The notes: a model not told the origin generated them from the sequence alone. Positions 1-8,084 are shown, counted from the stretch's first letter. The stretch is DNA of 32,363 nt from Planctomycetota bacterium (GCA_020350405.1 CP070715.1:1729190-1761552), one strand, 5' to 3'. Numbers and translations are program-made.

Positions 1-427
1 CGGGGAGGGCGGTGTGGACTTTGCGGACGAATTCGGTGAAGTTTTGTTTTACGACGTCGGGTTGAGTGCCTTGGGCGATATCGTTGTCACCGGCGTAAAA
101 GACAATGGCCTTCGGCCGGTACTTGATGACGATGCGGTCGACGAAGAGGTTAACGTCATAAATGGTCGAACCTCCAAAGCCCCTGTTTATAACGGGGAAT
201 TCGGGAAAATAACGGGCGGTTTCCCATGACTTTATGCTGGAACTGCCCACAAAGAGGACGGAGTCGGGAGGGAAGCTGTTTTTGGCATCCCACCGCTCAA
301 ATTCGGTGATGGCTTTGTCCCATTTGCTTTTGGATTTATTCGAACCGGAAGTACTGCCAATCAAACAAATGCTCGTTACAACTGCAAAAAACAAAATGCA
401 GACTTTTTTCAAGTGTATTGATGTCAT
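1..427 (-). CDS. Secreted SGNH/GDSL-family hydrolase (3' end beyond window)
   Basis: The reading frame starts at an ATG at 427 and runs off the left edge after 142 codons, so only the N-terminal part is present. AAGGAAG lies just upstream of the ATG. Residues 1-24 form a signal peptide or membrane anchor. Three SGNH-family blocks are visible: GSSS at 61-64 holds the expected serine nucleophile, RGFGGS at 82-87 holds the block II glycine, and GDND at 113-116 matches the GxND oxyanion block. The block V Asp-His pair would lie outside the window. Family members are esterases or deacetylases acting on lipids or carbohydrate esters; the substrate here cannot be told. It points away from the gene at 586, so the two could share a divergent promoter region. 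Confidence 0.8.
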   Translation of the reverse strand, partial: MTSIHLKKVCILFFAVVTSICLIGSTSGSNKSKSKWDKAITEFERWDAKNSFPPDSVLFVGSSSIKSWETARYFPEFPVINRGFGGSTIYDVNLFVDRIVIKYRPKAIVFYAGDNDIAQGTQPDVVKQNFTEFVRKVHTALP

Positions 428-585
428 CTTTCACTTCCTTTGTGATATGTGATATTATTTTCTTCTAAACTCAAAAGGTTCTTAGGACACTAAAGATAGT
501 TGGTTTGGGCAAGTGGGCCCTAACGGCAAATCCGAAGCACCCCTGCCGGGGACGCGCAGGGGCGGGGAAGTAAGGAGTTCGAATT
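428..585. other. Divergent intergenic region with GC-rich hairpin
   Basis: This gap separates the leftward SGNH gene from the rightward lipoprotein gene. It holds an inverted repeat CCCCTGC (540-546) / GCAGGGG (556-562) just upstream of the ribosome binding site AAGGAG of the gene at 586. No T-run follows, so it is not an obvious terminator. I could not assign a confident promoter. Confidence 0.35.
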
Positions 586-933
586 ATGAGGGAATTAGGT
601 ATTTTGTTATTGGCGGGGGTATTGGTTGGGTTTGTTTTTGGGGGTTGCGAGGGCGAGCGTCGTATAGAAGGACGGGGAGAGGAATCTGAAAGGGAGATGG
701 CAGTTCGGATGGGAAGGGCTGCAATGGTCGAGGAAGGGTACAGATTAGCGGAGTATCGACTGGTGGGGGTATCGAACGAGTATTGGAAGGGGCCTGAACA
801 CTGGACGGTTACGTTTAAGCCGGATAGACTACTGCCGGAGAGACCATCAAATACGCCAGTGGGGACGGGTGGTGAGGTCTTTGTGCATGTGAACGTAGAG
901 TCGGAAGAATGGTATTTAACTCTTGGAGAATAA
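586..933 (+). CDS. Small predicted lipoprotein
   Basis: This 115-residue protein starts with a hydrophobic signal segment ending in FGGC, so Cys21 is the likely lipidated residue. AAGGAG stands 9 nt before the ATG. The region after the cysteine is charged and probably flexible (about 22-40). The rest is a short alpha/beta domain ending in alternating beta-type residues (VFVHVNVES, then WYLTL). That pattern loosely recalls PepSY-like or NTF2-like small domains, but I do not recognise the family and give no function. The gene lies 63 nt before the secreted protein at 997 in the same direction, so the two could be cotranscribed. Confidence 0.6.
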   Translation: MRELGILLLAGVLVGFVFGGCEGERRIEGRGEESEREMAVRMGRAAMVEEGYRLAEYRLVGVSNEYWKGPEHWTVTFKPDRLLPERPSNTPVGTGGEVFVHVNVESEEWYLTLGE

Positions 934-996
934 GGGCCTAAGCGGAAGCATGTGAGCCTCAGGAAGAAGGGAGAATAAGAATGTGGGAGATATATT

Positions 997-2004
997 ATGA
1001 AGCGGATTTTAATCTGTCTTATCATCGTGCTGCTTGGGTCGGTCGGTGTGGAGGCGAAGCGCGGCGATGGTGGGCGAGTTGAATTGACGATGGAGCTGGC
1101 GAAGGCAGTTGAAGACTCGCGGAGATACAGGCTGCTGCCGGGCGAGGAGGAGCAGGTGGACGAGGATGCGGTAAAGCTATATAAGGAAGCCGTGGCGTCA
1201 CTGCCGGAAGATATGGACCCGATGAAAATTGGCGGTTGGGTGAGAGGGCCGCTGGATGCACTACCCCGTAAGGAGGCAGAATCGGTGTTGGGGGAACTTA
1301 AGGGCACCCTGGAATTGGTTGAAAGAGCTGCGAGGTGTAAGAGATGTGACTGGCCGTTTGCAGTTGATGCGAAGCGGGGGGAGCTGCGCGGATATCGCGT
1401 GATTGCCTACGGTATTGCCTTAAAGGCGCGTCTTAGAATGGCTGAGAGCAAGTATGATGAGGCCATCAGCACGATTCAGACCGGTCTTACTATGGGGAGG
1501 CACTTAGGCGAGAGCAGCGTTTTGCCTCAGGGCTTAGTCGGGATAGCCATTTCGGGGTTGATGTGTGCTCAGCTTGAACAGTTTGTGCAGGGGCCTGATG
1601 CGCCGAATGTTTATTGGGCGTTGAAGGAGCTGCCGAGGCCGTTGATTGATTTGACTTATCAGATGAAAATGCAACTCGAAGACGGCCCTCTTCGTACCAA
1701 GATTGAGGGCTTGATGGATAGATTAGACCGGCATGTGGCGATTTTGCAATGCATTGAGGGACTGCGCCAGTGGGCAGCGACGCACAAGGGCAAATTTCCC
1801 AGTTCATTAGGCGAGGTTACGGAAGTAGCCATTCGGAATGACCCTGTTACGGAGAAGCCGTTTATTTACAGCAGCAGCGGCACGGAAGTTGTTTTGAAGG
1901 GACCCGCGCCAAAGGGCGCAGAAAGCAAGTGGGCGATAGACTACAGACTAAGATTGAAAGAGAAAGAAAACGGCCATAAAAGGAAAATGCCCAAAAACGG
2001 GTAA
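997..2004 (+). CDS. Secreted helical protein of unknown function
   Basis: This 335-residue protein has a clear signal peptide (residues 1-20, ending VEA). GGGAG lies 8 nt before the ATG. The mature part is mainly helical. The segment around 140-200 (KARLRMAESKYDEAISTIQ) resembles a TPR-like helical pair, and a CKRC pair lies near 113-116. The C-terminal part has the pattern FPSSLGEV...DPVTEKPFIY...LKGP, which I associate with large families of uncharacterised secreted planctomycete proteins. The last 20 residues are strongly basic. The function is unknown. Confidence 0.65.
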   Translation: MKRILICLIIVLLGSVGVEAKRGDGGRVELTMELAKAVEDSRRYRLLPGEEEQVDEDAVKLYKEAVASLPEDMDPMKIGGWVRGPLDALPRKEAESVLGELKGTLELVERAARCKRCDWPFAVDAKRGELRGYRVIAYGIALKARLRMAESKYDEAISTIQTGLTMGRHLGESSVLPQGLVGIAISGLMCAQLEQFVQGPDAPNVYWALKELPRPLIDLTYQMKMQLEDGPLRTKIEGLMDRLDRHVAILQCIEGLRQWAATHKGKFPSSLGEVTEVAIRNDPVTEKPFIYSSSGTEVVLKGPAPKGAESKWAIDYRLRLKEKENGHKRKMPKNG

Positions 2005-2208
2005 AGGGAATGGGTGAATGGGGGTGATTAGGGGGCGATAAAAAATTGGAATGGTGGTGGTGGTGGTGTGGATTTTGGGGCGGTGAGGGCGGTTTGAGGG
2101 GATTTGCGTCGGTTGGGGAGGTCAATTTACTTAATTTGGCATAATTTTGTGCCGATAGAGGATTTTAGAATCAGATTGGCCGGATTGGCTTGAAAAAGGA
2201 GTGCTAAA
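2005..2208. other. Intergenic stretch with short TGG repeat
   Basis: This is a purine-rich, G-rich gap between the secreted protein and the STAS gene. It contains five perfect TGG units at 2052-2066. AAAAAGGAG upstream of 2209 is the ribosome binding site of the next gene. I see nothing else that I can support. Confidence 0.4.
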
Positions 2209-2562
2209 ATGGGGATTGAAAATTTGACTGAGGATGTTGTTTATGTGACCTTGCCTGCCGAGCCGGAACTGGGAGGCGAACTCGATAAGGTTTATAAAAT
2301 CGCGTCTGAGAAAGGCGGCTGTAACATTGTAGTTGACTTTTCGGATGTGAATATTGTCACATCTCCGAACCTCTCGACGCTGCTGAAACTACGCAAGGAG
2401 CTTGACAGCAATTCGAAGCGGCTTATTTGCTGCGGTGTTAGCACCATGACGAAGGGCATTTTTACAATAACGGGGCTTGAAACGGTCTTTGAATTTATGG
2501 ATGACCAATCGAGCGCCTTAGGTGCTCTCGAGGCCCAGGAGGAAGCGGTAGCCAGCGAATAA
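2209..2562 (+). CDS. STAS-domain protein, anti-sigma-factor-antagonist type
   Basis: This 117-residue single-domain protein fits the usual size of SpoIIAA/RsbV-like STAS proteins. The pattern NIVVDFSDVNIVTSPNLSTL (about residues 39-58) matches the beta-strand and loop that carry the phosphorylatable serine in that family. Here the usual SSG is replaced by TSPNLS, so the phosphorylation site may have shifted or been lost. LICCGVS and a hydrophobic C-terminal helix follow as expected. In the known family these proteins bind anti-sigma kinases in a partner switch. No kinase, phosphatase or sigma gene is adjacent. AAAAAGGAG precedes the ATG. It converges on the minus-strand gene that ends at 2630. 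Confidence 0.8.
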   Translation: MGIENLTEDVVYVTLPAEPELGGELDKVYKIASEKGGCNIVVDFSDVNIVTSPNLSTLLKLRKELDSNSKRLICCGVSTMTKGIFTITGLETVFEFMDDQSSALGALEAQEEAVASE

Positions 2563-2629
2563 GAGTTCCGGCGGCCGGCACAACGCGGGGTAGCAGGCAA
2601 ACCTACAGGAATCTTATACTTCTTTTTCG

Positions 2630-4708
2630 CTATCGGTGCGCATGGCGATTTTGCCTGCGGGCTTTGTTCAAAACTTTGATTACATCTGTTCCTTCGAAGA
2701 GGGTGCCGTCGCTGAGTTGTCCGGAGACGAACAGTTCGACGGTTGTTGGTGTTTCTAAGTCAGCAAGGAGCTCCTGGAGTGCTGAGCGGCTGAACTTAGA
2801 CATGATAACTTGCTGGTCTTCGTCGACCCATACCTTGTCTGCTTCGATCTCATCCTCAAGGAAGATGCTGTCTGGTTCGATGTCAGCTACGTTGTAGTCT
2901 TCGGGCAGAGAGATATGGCAGGTAATCCATTTACCCCTGCTTCGCAGATTAAGTGTCCTGGGGCGAACCTTAACTACGGCTTCTATAGGGGGTAAAGAGC
3001 CGAATTCATAAGCGCCCATATCGACTACGGCCGTACCGTCCTCGTTGCCATCGAGGACACGGGGTTTACCGTCGAGGTCGGTTTCGTTTGGTTGAGGCAG
3101 ATAATTGGGGTCGCCGGCATCTATGCAAGGTGAAAAAGCTGATAAACGATAGTCGCCATCGTCAGGGCCAACGAAGCACGGATCGGCATCAATATTCGCA
3201 ATACCTCCCAAACTCCCTGTCAAACCTTGAATGCAAGAGTAATTGGTGGTGAATTGTCCGCTCCCGATCTGATCGGATTCGCTTGTGCCCCCATTGCTCC
3301 AAAAAATGCAGTTAGTCAGTGTTACGTATGTATACCAACGCGAACCAGTCATGCCGCGGCCGGAATTGTTGCTGACCGTGCAGTTAATCAAAGTTAGGTT
3401 GCAAGGGTTGCTATATATCCCCCCACCAGTGGCGGAGTTCCCAAAAAAGATACAGTTAACAAGTGTGATATTGCCGGAGTTATTGTACATCCCCCCACCA
3501 TACATCGCAATATTTCTGCTAAATATACAGTTGGTGGCTGTTAGTTGGCAACCCGAATGGTTGTACAGGCCAGCACCGGCACCTCGACCTCCAAAGGCGT
3601 TGCCGCCGCTTATTGTCAAGCCATCAAGAGCCACTGTCCCATCGCAATGCGCAACTGTGTGGCTATTCTCGCCGTTGTTGGCAAAGTTCAAACCATCGTC
3701 GCCATTAAGGTCGCCGCTAAGAGTTGTCTTGTAAAGGCTCATATCACGGACATTGAGGTCTGACTCACCAAAACCGGCGTAGCCGCCTGTTATTCTTATA
3801 TTAGTGAGATTGAAGCTAGCACTGCGATTGCCATTCGGTTCTGCCGGCGTATATACCCCTTGTGCTACCCGGATTTCCTGTACCTCAGGGTAGGCCGCTG
3901 CTATGCTCAGGGCATCTTGTAAGTCCGTATATGCATCGGACCAATTCGTACCATTATTACTGCCTATGGCATTTACATCTACGTAGAGTACAGATGGGGT
4001 ATCGTTATCTGCTTCGGTGGCAGTGACCTCGGTTGTCAAATACTCAGGGGCCGAAACCAGAATCACGGTCGCCCCATCGAGGTAGTCTTCATCCTCCTCT
4101 GCCGAGACTATTACGGTTTGCGGTTCAGAATAATTGGACGAGTCAAAAGTCAACAATGCCCCGGACTCGACCGTTATGTCGGGATCGCCTGATTCGTTAG
4201 CTACAGTTACTTCAACAGTTCCGAGCGGATTCAGCAGCGCCACGGTAAATGTTGTTGTTCCCCCCTCAGGCACCGTAATCGATTCGGTGCTAAGGACGAA
4301 CCGATAATCCGTTACAATAAATTCCGTCAGGGGCGTGTATGTCTCCGGAATGTAAGGGTCTCCGACGATACGTGCGTAAACGGTGTATATCCCTGGTGAC
4401 AAAGGACCGACAGATTGTGTCTGTTGCCAAGGTGTAATGACTGTAAGACAGATAATGTCCGGCGGATAATCGTAAATCACATCGAAATAAATATCGTTAC
4501 CTGTTACCGAAACCGACGAACCATTGGGTATACAACTATCGGGCCAATCACCCGATAAGGTTATGACCACGACATCAGACGAGGTGGGGTTCTCCGGAAG
4601 AATCTGGATATTGTCCGTTGGCGGCCAGTACCAAGGGGTCCAATCTCCGCTCGCTTGGCCGGTGATGATAAAGAAAACTGCAAAACTGATTAGACTTGCT
4701 TTTTTCAT
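2630..4708 (-). CDS. Large secreted Calx-beta / right-handed beta-helix protein
   Basis: I place the start at the ATG at 4708 because AGAGGAAG lies about 9 nt upstream and the protein then begins with a clean signal peptide (MKKASLISFAVFFIITGQASG). An in-frame ATG at 4744 is a less likely start. Of 692 residues, roughly 140-240 form a Calx-beta-like domain (SITVPEGGTTTFTV, then EDEDYLDGA). The part from about 245 to 580 has the signature of surface proteins with a parallel beta-helix: VLYVDVNAIGSNNGTNWSDA, repeated TLTNC/NxF units such as GGGMYNNSG, then DAGDPN, DLDGKPR and VVDMGAYEFG. The C-terminal domain follows a pattern common in planctomycete secreted proteins (RTLNLRSRGKWITCHISLP). I see no sorting signal. 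A role in adhesion or carbohydrate binding is only inferred. Confidence 0.75.
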   Translation of the reverse strand: MKKASLISFAVFFIITGQASGDWTPWYWPPTDNIQILPENPTSSDVVVITLSGDWPDSCIPNGSSVSVTGNDIYFDVIYDYPPDIICLTVITPWQQTQSVGPLSPGIYTVYARIVGDPYIPETYTPLTEFIVTDYRFVLSTESITVPEGGTTTFTVALLNPLGTVEVTVANESGDPDITVESGALLTFDSSNYSEPQTVIVSAEEDEDYLDGATVILVSAPEYLTTEVTATEADNDTPSVLYVDVNAIGSNNGTNWSDAYTDLQDALSIAAAYPEVQEIRVAQGVYTPAEPNGNRSASFNLTNIRITGGYAGFGESDLNVRDMSLYKTTLSGDLNGDDGLNFANNGENSHTVAHCDGTVALDGLTISGGNAFGGRGAGAGLYNHSGCQLTATNCIFSRNIAMYGGGMYNNSGNITLVNCIFFGNSATGGGIYSNPCNLTLINCTVSNNSGRGMTGSRWYTYVTLTNCIFWSNGGTSESDQIGSGQFTTNYSCIQGLTGSLGGIANIDADPCFVGPDDGDYRLSAFSPCIDAGDPNYLPQPNETDLDGKPRVLDGNEDGTAVVDMGAYEFGSLPPIEAVVKVRPRTLNLRSRGKWITCHISLPEDYNVADIEPDSIFLEDEIEADKVWVDEDQQVIMSKFSRSALQELLADLETPTTVELFVSGQLSDGTLFEGTDVIKVLNKARRQNRHAHR

Positions 4709-5025
4709 TTCCCAGCTTCCTCTTGACTTTTGGTGCTTTTCCAACCGCTAAAGCGGGTGCAATTATACACGATTCTTGCGGGGATTGCAAGGTTTTTTTG
4801 CAAGAGAGGTGTTTAGAAACGGGAGAATTTCAATCAAAAGTGCGGGTGTCTAGAGAGGGAGGTTAATATTTTTTAATAAATTTTAAGTTCCGTCTTTATA
4901 AGAGGTTGAGGGGAGCAGGCTCGAGGGGAAGGTGGTAATTTTCGCAACGTTCGCGCGGGCCCGTGCGAGTTCGGGGGGATGGTGTTTTGGTCGTTGGTTA
5001 GCAAACAAGAAAAACCGAGGCTGCG
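4709..5025. other. Intergenic region upstream of the ABC/GNAT/ParB operon
   Basis: This gap lies between divergent genes. Its middle is AT-rich (about 4865-4900, with runs of T and A) and its right part is G-rich. It must hold the promoters of both neighbours, but I find no convincing -35/-10 pair. The downstream gene starts at a GTG preceded only by a modest GAGG. Confidence 0.3.
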
Positions 5026-5670
5026 GTGAGGTACAAGATATCGAAAAGGTTTGAGCAGGGCAGGGAAGTGAGTGAGCGGTGTGCGGCGGTGATGCAGATG
5101 TTCGGCGTTACGGCGGAGCGGCTGGGAGAGAAGAGTTTTGGTGTTGATTGTGAGTTAGAGATAGAGGAGGGGAGCGTTGTTTATATCACGGGGCCATCGG
5201 GCGCGGGCAAGAGCGTGCTTTTGAGGGAGCTTGAGGAGTGTACGCCAGCGTGGGAGCGTGTTAATCTGGATGAGATTCAGCCAGCAAGTGAGAAGGCGGT
5301 GATAGACTGCGTCGATGGCGACATTGTGCAGGGCCTGAGACTATTGAGCGACGCGGGGCTGAGCGATGTTTTCTGCGTTGTGGAGAAGTGCGGTAATTTG
5401 AGCGAGGGGCAGAGGTATCGGCTGCGATTGGCGATGGCGCTGGGAAGAGGGAAGAAATATGTGTTTGCGGACGAGTTCTGTTCGACGCTCGACAGGATAA
5501 CGGCCTCGGTGATTTCGTATAACGTGCAGAGATATGCAAAGCGGAGCGGCGTGACTTTTGTATTGGCTTCAAGTCACGAGGACATATTGATTGATTTGCT
5601 GCCGGACGTCGTGGTCGTGAAAGAGCTATGCGGAGAGACGCGAATCGTCTATAAGGATGGGAAGAGGTAA
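5026..5670 (+). CDS. Soluble ABC-type ATPase (COG2401-like)
   Basis: This 214-residue protein is a complete ABC ATPase without any membrane segment. The Walker A GPSGAGKS is at 56-63, the ABC signature NLSEGQ at 124-129, Walker B KYVFADE at 144-150 with the catalytic Glu150, a D-loop STLD at 153-156 and the switch histidine in SSH at 182-184. It has the short helical insert typical of non-transport ABC proteins. A family of ABC ATPases fused to an acetyltransferase domain is known (COG2401); here the next gene, 2 nt away, encodes the acetyltransferase part, so I infer that the two proteins act together. The start is a GTG. It is the first gene of a four-gene operon with ParB-like and terminase-like genes. 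Its substrate is unknown. Confidence 0.8.
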   Translation: MRYKISKRFEQGREVSERCAAVMQMFGVTAERLGEKSFGVDCELEIEEGSVVYITGPSGAGKSVLLRELEECTPAWERVNLDEIQPASEKAVIDCVDGDIVQGLRLLSDAGLSDVFCVVEKCGNLSEGQRYRLRLAMALGRGKKYVFADEFCSTLDRITASVISYNVQRYAKRSGVTFVLASSHEDILIDLLPDVVVVKELCGETRIVYKDGKR

Positions 5671-5672
5671 AG

Positions 5673-6413
5673 GTGCGAGGCTGTTCGATTACAAAGGAGC
5701 TGGAGGTTGTTCGCGGGGATGCGGGTGACTACGAGCGTTTGGCGGGGTATCACTATCGCGAGAGGAAGGTGGGTCCCTATGCGGGGATTTTTGCATTAAG
5801 GGCAAAGGGACATTTAGCAAGGCGGTGCGGAGTAAAGACGGTCGGCGTTATTGTTTACAGGATGCCGAGCATGAGCTGCGAGCTTCGCAATGCGGCTACA
5901 GGTGGGGTCTTTGCGGGATTTAACAGGGTGACGGGGCTATCATTAGTCAACAAGAATGTTCGGTGTATCAGCCGGGTGATTATCGAGCCGAGGTTTCGCG
6001 GGATTGGACTGGCGAGCCGGTTGGTAAGCGAGACCTTAGCGGAGACAGGCGTGGCAATTATTGAGGCGATAGCGGAGATGGGGATGGTAAATCCATTTTT
6101 CAAGAAGGCAGGGATGAAGGCATATACAGGTGAACTGCCGGCGAGATGCGCGCAGATGCAGGAAGCGTTGAGCATGGTAGGGATTGAGAAGGAGGAATTA
6201 GGGTGCGCTGAAAAGGTGCAACGAAAGCTGGAGGAACTGGAGGGTGACGAGGCGGCATTTATCGAGTGTGAGATAAGAGGGTTTTTGGAGCATTACGGCA
6301 AGAGGCGTTTTATGTCGGCGGGGCGTGAGCGGTCGGCGTTTGTACTGAGCAAGCTTTCGCGGCGGCCGGTTTATTATATATGGTTTAATCCAAAGATAAG
6401 GCTCAGCGCGTAG
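5673..6413 (+). CDS. GNAT-family acetyltransferase paired with the ABC ATPase
   Basis: This 246-residue protein starts at a GTG 2 nt after the ATPase stop, which implies translational coupling. The acetyl-CoA binding motif A is visible as RVIIEPRFRGIGLASRLV (101-118), giving the R-x-x-G-x-A signature at Arg109, Gly112 and Ala114. NPFFKKAGM (140-148) matches the GNAT motif B that ends the domain. The N-terminal part contains YHYRE at 26-30, and the C-terminal 90 residues form an added helical, basic extension ending in YYIWFNPKIRL. In COG2401 this domain is fused to an ABC ATPase. The acetylation target is unknown. The pairing with ParB-like and terminase-like genes suggests a role on DNA, but that is inference. 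Confidence 0.75.
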   Translation: MRGCSITKELEVVRGDAGDYERLAGYHYRERKVGPYAGIFALRAKGHLARRCGVKTVGVIVYRMPSMSCELRNAATGGVFAGFNRVTGLSLVNKNVRCISRVIIEPRFRGIGLASRLVSETLAETGVAIIEAIAEMGMVNPFFKKAGMKAYTGELPARCAQMQEALSMVGIEKEELGCAEKVQRKLEELEGDEAAFIECEIRGFLEHYGKRRFMSAGRERSAFVLSKLSRRPVYYIWFNPKIRLSA

Positions 6414-6427
6414 GGACGGAGGAAAGA

Positions 6428-7063
6428 ATGGCAAATGCAATCCGCTCGATAGCGTTGGATAAGTTAGTTGCGCATCCGGCGAGTGCGAATCGGCAGAGCA
6501 GGGTAACATTCGGCAAGCTGGTCCGAAACATAGAGCGAAGCGGGCTGTATGAGCCGTTGATAGTTCGGCCCTGTGCGGGGAGGGAAGGCTGCTTTGAGAT
6601 AATTAACGGGTGTCACCGGTGGCGTGCTTTGACTGAACTCGGGTATAAAAGGTGCGATTGTGTAGTGTGGGAGGTTGATGATGAGGAGGCTGAGATTTTA
6701 CTTTCGACGCTGAACCGGCTGGGGGGGACGGACGAATTAGGCAAGAAGCAGGCGCTGCTGAGACGGTTAAACAAGAAAAGGGAATTGGCGGAGCTTGGGA
6801 AGGTGCTGCCGCAGACGGCAAGGCAGATTGAGCGATTAGTGAATATGGAGCGGCCGGGCGCGGCGGTGAAGGCGAAGGCGGCAAATTTTGCGAATCCGGT
6901 GGTGTTTTTTGTGGATGATACGCAGCAGCAGATTATCGCGAAGGCTATTTCATTAGCCGGCGAGCGCGAGGCCAAAATGACAAAGGCCGGGAGACGGGCG
7001 ACAGGGCTGGCAACAATCGCCAAATACTTTCTTGACAATTCACAAATCAAGTCGCGGTCTTGA
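6428..7063 (+). CDS. ParB/Srx-like domain protein
   Basis: This 211-residue protein begins with a ParB N-terminal-like domain: IALDKLVAHPASANRQ (8-23), LIVRP (44-48) and NGCHRWRAL (60-68). The last replaces the usual ParB GxRRxxA box with a CHRWR form common in phage-linked ParB-like proteins. The region from 100 to 140 (DELGKKQALLRRL, then LPQTARQIERLV) may be a helix-turn-helix. The C-terminal 60 residues are not recognised. GGAGGAAAG precedes the ATG. It lacks the dimerisation domain of a true chromosomal ParB and has no ParA partner here, so chromosome partitioning is unlikely. ParB-like proteins often lie beside terminase genes in phages, which fits this operon. Confidence 0.8.
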   Translation: MANAIRSIALDKLVAHPASANRQSRVTFGKLVRNIERSGLYEPLIVRPCAGREGCFEIINGCHRWRALTELGYKRCDCVVWEVDDEEAEILLSTLNRLGGTDELGKKQALLRRLNKKRELAELGKVLPQTARQIERLVNMERPGAAVKAKAANFANPVVFFVDDTQQQIIAKAISLAGEREAKMTKAGRRATGLATIAKYFLDNSQIKSRS

Positions 7064-7067
7064 GGTT

Positions 7068-7496
7068 ATGGGAAGGCGCAAGTACCTAACTCAAAAGCAG
7101 TTAGCGGTTTTAGACGATTTATTCAACGGTGAGCTGGATGAGCAGGCGGTGCTGAAGGAACACAGGGTCCGGCGGGGGACATATGAGAGGTGGTTGGCGG
7201 ATCAGGCGTTTGCGGAGCAGTTTAAGCAATACGTTAACGTGCTTGCGCGCCGAAGCGAGCTTTTGTTGGCGAAATACAGTTGTGTGGCGGCGGCGAAATT
7301 GGTTGAGCTGACTGCGTCGGCGAAGGGGGAGATTGCGAGGCGGGCGTGTATTGATATTATGGGGATGCCGAAGAGGATTTCGCAGCAGCTAGAGGCGGCA
7401 AAGGTCTCTGAGTGTAGTGAGGTCGCGGAGATTCCGCGGCTGTCGGCGAGGGCAGCCAGCAAGCTGCTGGCGGTCTTGGCGGAGGACAAGGGGTGA
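7068..7496 (+). CDS. Small HTH protein, terminase small-subunit-like
   Basis: I use the ATG at 7068, 4 nt after the ParB-like stop. An upstream in-frame TTG at 7032 would overlap the previous gene and is less likely. The 142-residue protein has an N-terminal helix-turn-helix: QLAVLDDLFNGELDEQAVLKE then RRGTYERWLAD (about 11-45), followed by a helical region rich in alanine and charged residues. This is the layout of small terminase subunits and homeodomain-like DNA-binding proteins. The assignment is supported mainly by context, since ParB-like and TerL-like genes are nearby. A general HTH regulator remains possible. It is the last gene of the operon. Confidence 0.6.
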   Translation: MGRRKYLTQKQLAVLDDLFNGELDEQAVLKEHRVRRGTYERWLADQAFAEQFKQYVNVLARRSELLLAKYSCVAAAKLVELTASAKGEIARRACIDIMGMPKRISQQLEAAKVSECSEVAEIPRLSARAASKLLAVLAEDKG

Positions 7497-7524
7497 AAAA
7501 GCCACGGAAAAGCGGGCGCAAAAT

Positions 7525-7576
7525 AAGAGAGGCGTGGGTCCTTTTTTATGGTATGTATTCGAGACCAGCCTCTCTT
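7525..7576 (+). repeat. Long inverted repeat, possible operon terminator
   Basis: AAGAGAGGC (7525-7533) pairs perfectly with GCCTCTCTT (7568-7576). Inside it, TGGGTC and GACCA can extend the stem with one bulged G. The right arm runs into TTTT, so on the plus strand it can act as a terminator for the ParB/TerS-like operon that ends 29 nt earlier. The loop is long for a simple intrinsic terminator. Confidence 0.45.
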
Positions 7577-7580
7577 TTAA

Positions 7581-7649
7581 GATAATGCCATGCAGTATTT
7601 ATCATCGCCCTCACGAAGCCGAAAGGGGGCTTCATTGCATGGCACTATC
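7581..7649. repeat. Nested inverted repeat with inner hairpin
   Basis: GATAATGCCATGCA (7581-7594) pairs with TGCATGGCACTATC (7636-7649) over 14 positions with one mismatch. The mismatch is A-C on the plus strand but a G-U wobble on the minus strand. Inside lies a second stem GAAGCC (7615-7620) / GGCTTC (7628-7633) with a 7-nt loop. It could be a structured RNA, a REP-like element or a short non-autonomous element. No copy is seen elsewhere in the window. Confidence 0.4.
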
Positions 7650-7719
7650 TATATTAAAATATAACCCAACTTTTGGAGAAGGGGAAAAAATTTAGAGAAA
7701 AAAGTTAAAATAAAATGTT

Positions 7720-7747
7720 TTGACAGAATAAAGCTGGAAGTTAAAAT
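7720..7747 (+). promoter_or_regulatory. Sigma-70-type promoter upstream of rpiB
   Basis: TTGACA (7720-7725), a 16-nt spacer and TAAAAT (7742-7747) form a near-consensus promoter. Transcription would start near 7754, about 330 nt before the rpiB start codon. The transcript would therefore begin with a long leader. Confidence 0.6.
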
Positions 7748-7753
7748 AGGGGA

Positions 7754-7962
7754 GTAAAAGACAGATGTTAAAAAGGGAAACGGCGGCCTCCCTTTATCCT
7801 GTAATGTGGCTGGCGGTCCCGTCTCCCTTACAGGTTTATGTCACTCAACAAGTTAACACCAACCTCGCGAAGTCAGAACCTTTTATCGGCAGCTGTCTCT
7901 ATAAAGTATACACCATTTTTTGTCACTCGGTTCTGAAACAAACAAAAATTTGTTTTTTTTCG
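7754..7962 (+). ncRNA. Structured leader or free small RNA upstream of rpiB
   Basis: The segment after the promoter contains three successive complementary pairs: AAAGGGA/TCCCTTT, CCTGTAA/TTACAGG and TCAGAACC/GGTTCTGA. GTCACT/AGTGAC can close the last part. It ends in an AAACAAA...TTTGTTT pair that runs into TTTTT near 7955-7962, which could terminate transcription. I cannot match it to a known riboswitch class. It could be an attenuated 5' leader of rpiB or an independent RNA of about 210 nt. A 66-codon frame at 7765 overlaps it but has no convincing start signal. Confidence 0.35.
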
Positions 7963-8084
7963 TAAGTGACCTCTGCGCCGTCTGTAAAGGGGTAAGGCAA
8001 CGGCATAAGCGTCGGAGACATTAAAAAATGGTTGAATGGAACAGGGCTGCAGATATAATAGCGGCAGATAAGAAAGGGAAGATT

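Noticed and set aside
471-1307. Long minus-strand open frame of 278 codons
   Set aside because: It overlaps two plus-strand genes with better ribosome binding sites and signal peptides, and its product is low-complexity (Ser/Pro-rich), typical of the reverse of a purine-rich coding strand.
7525-7680. Possible SAM-I-type riboswitch (AAGAGAGG resemblance)
   Set aside because: Only the first few bases are similar. The conserved core and the kink-turn sequence are missing, and the downstream gene is unrelated to methionine.
7765-7965. 66-codon plus-strand frame upstream of rpiB
   Set aside because: It has no well-placed ribosome binding site, the product resembles no protein, and it overlaps the paired segments and U-tract of the leader.
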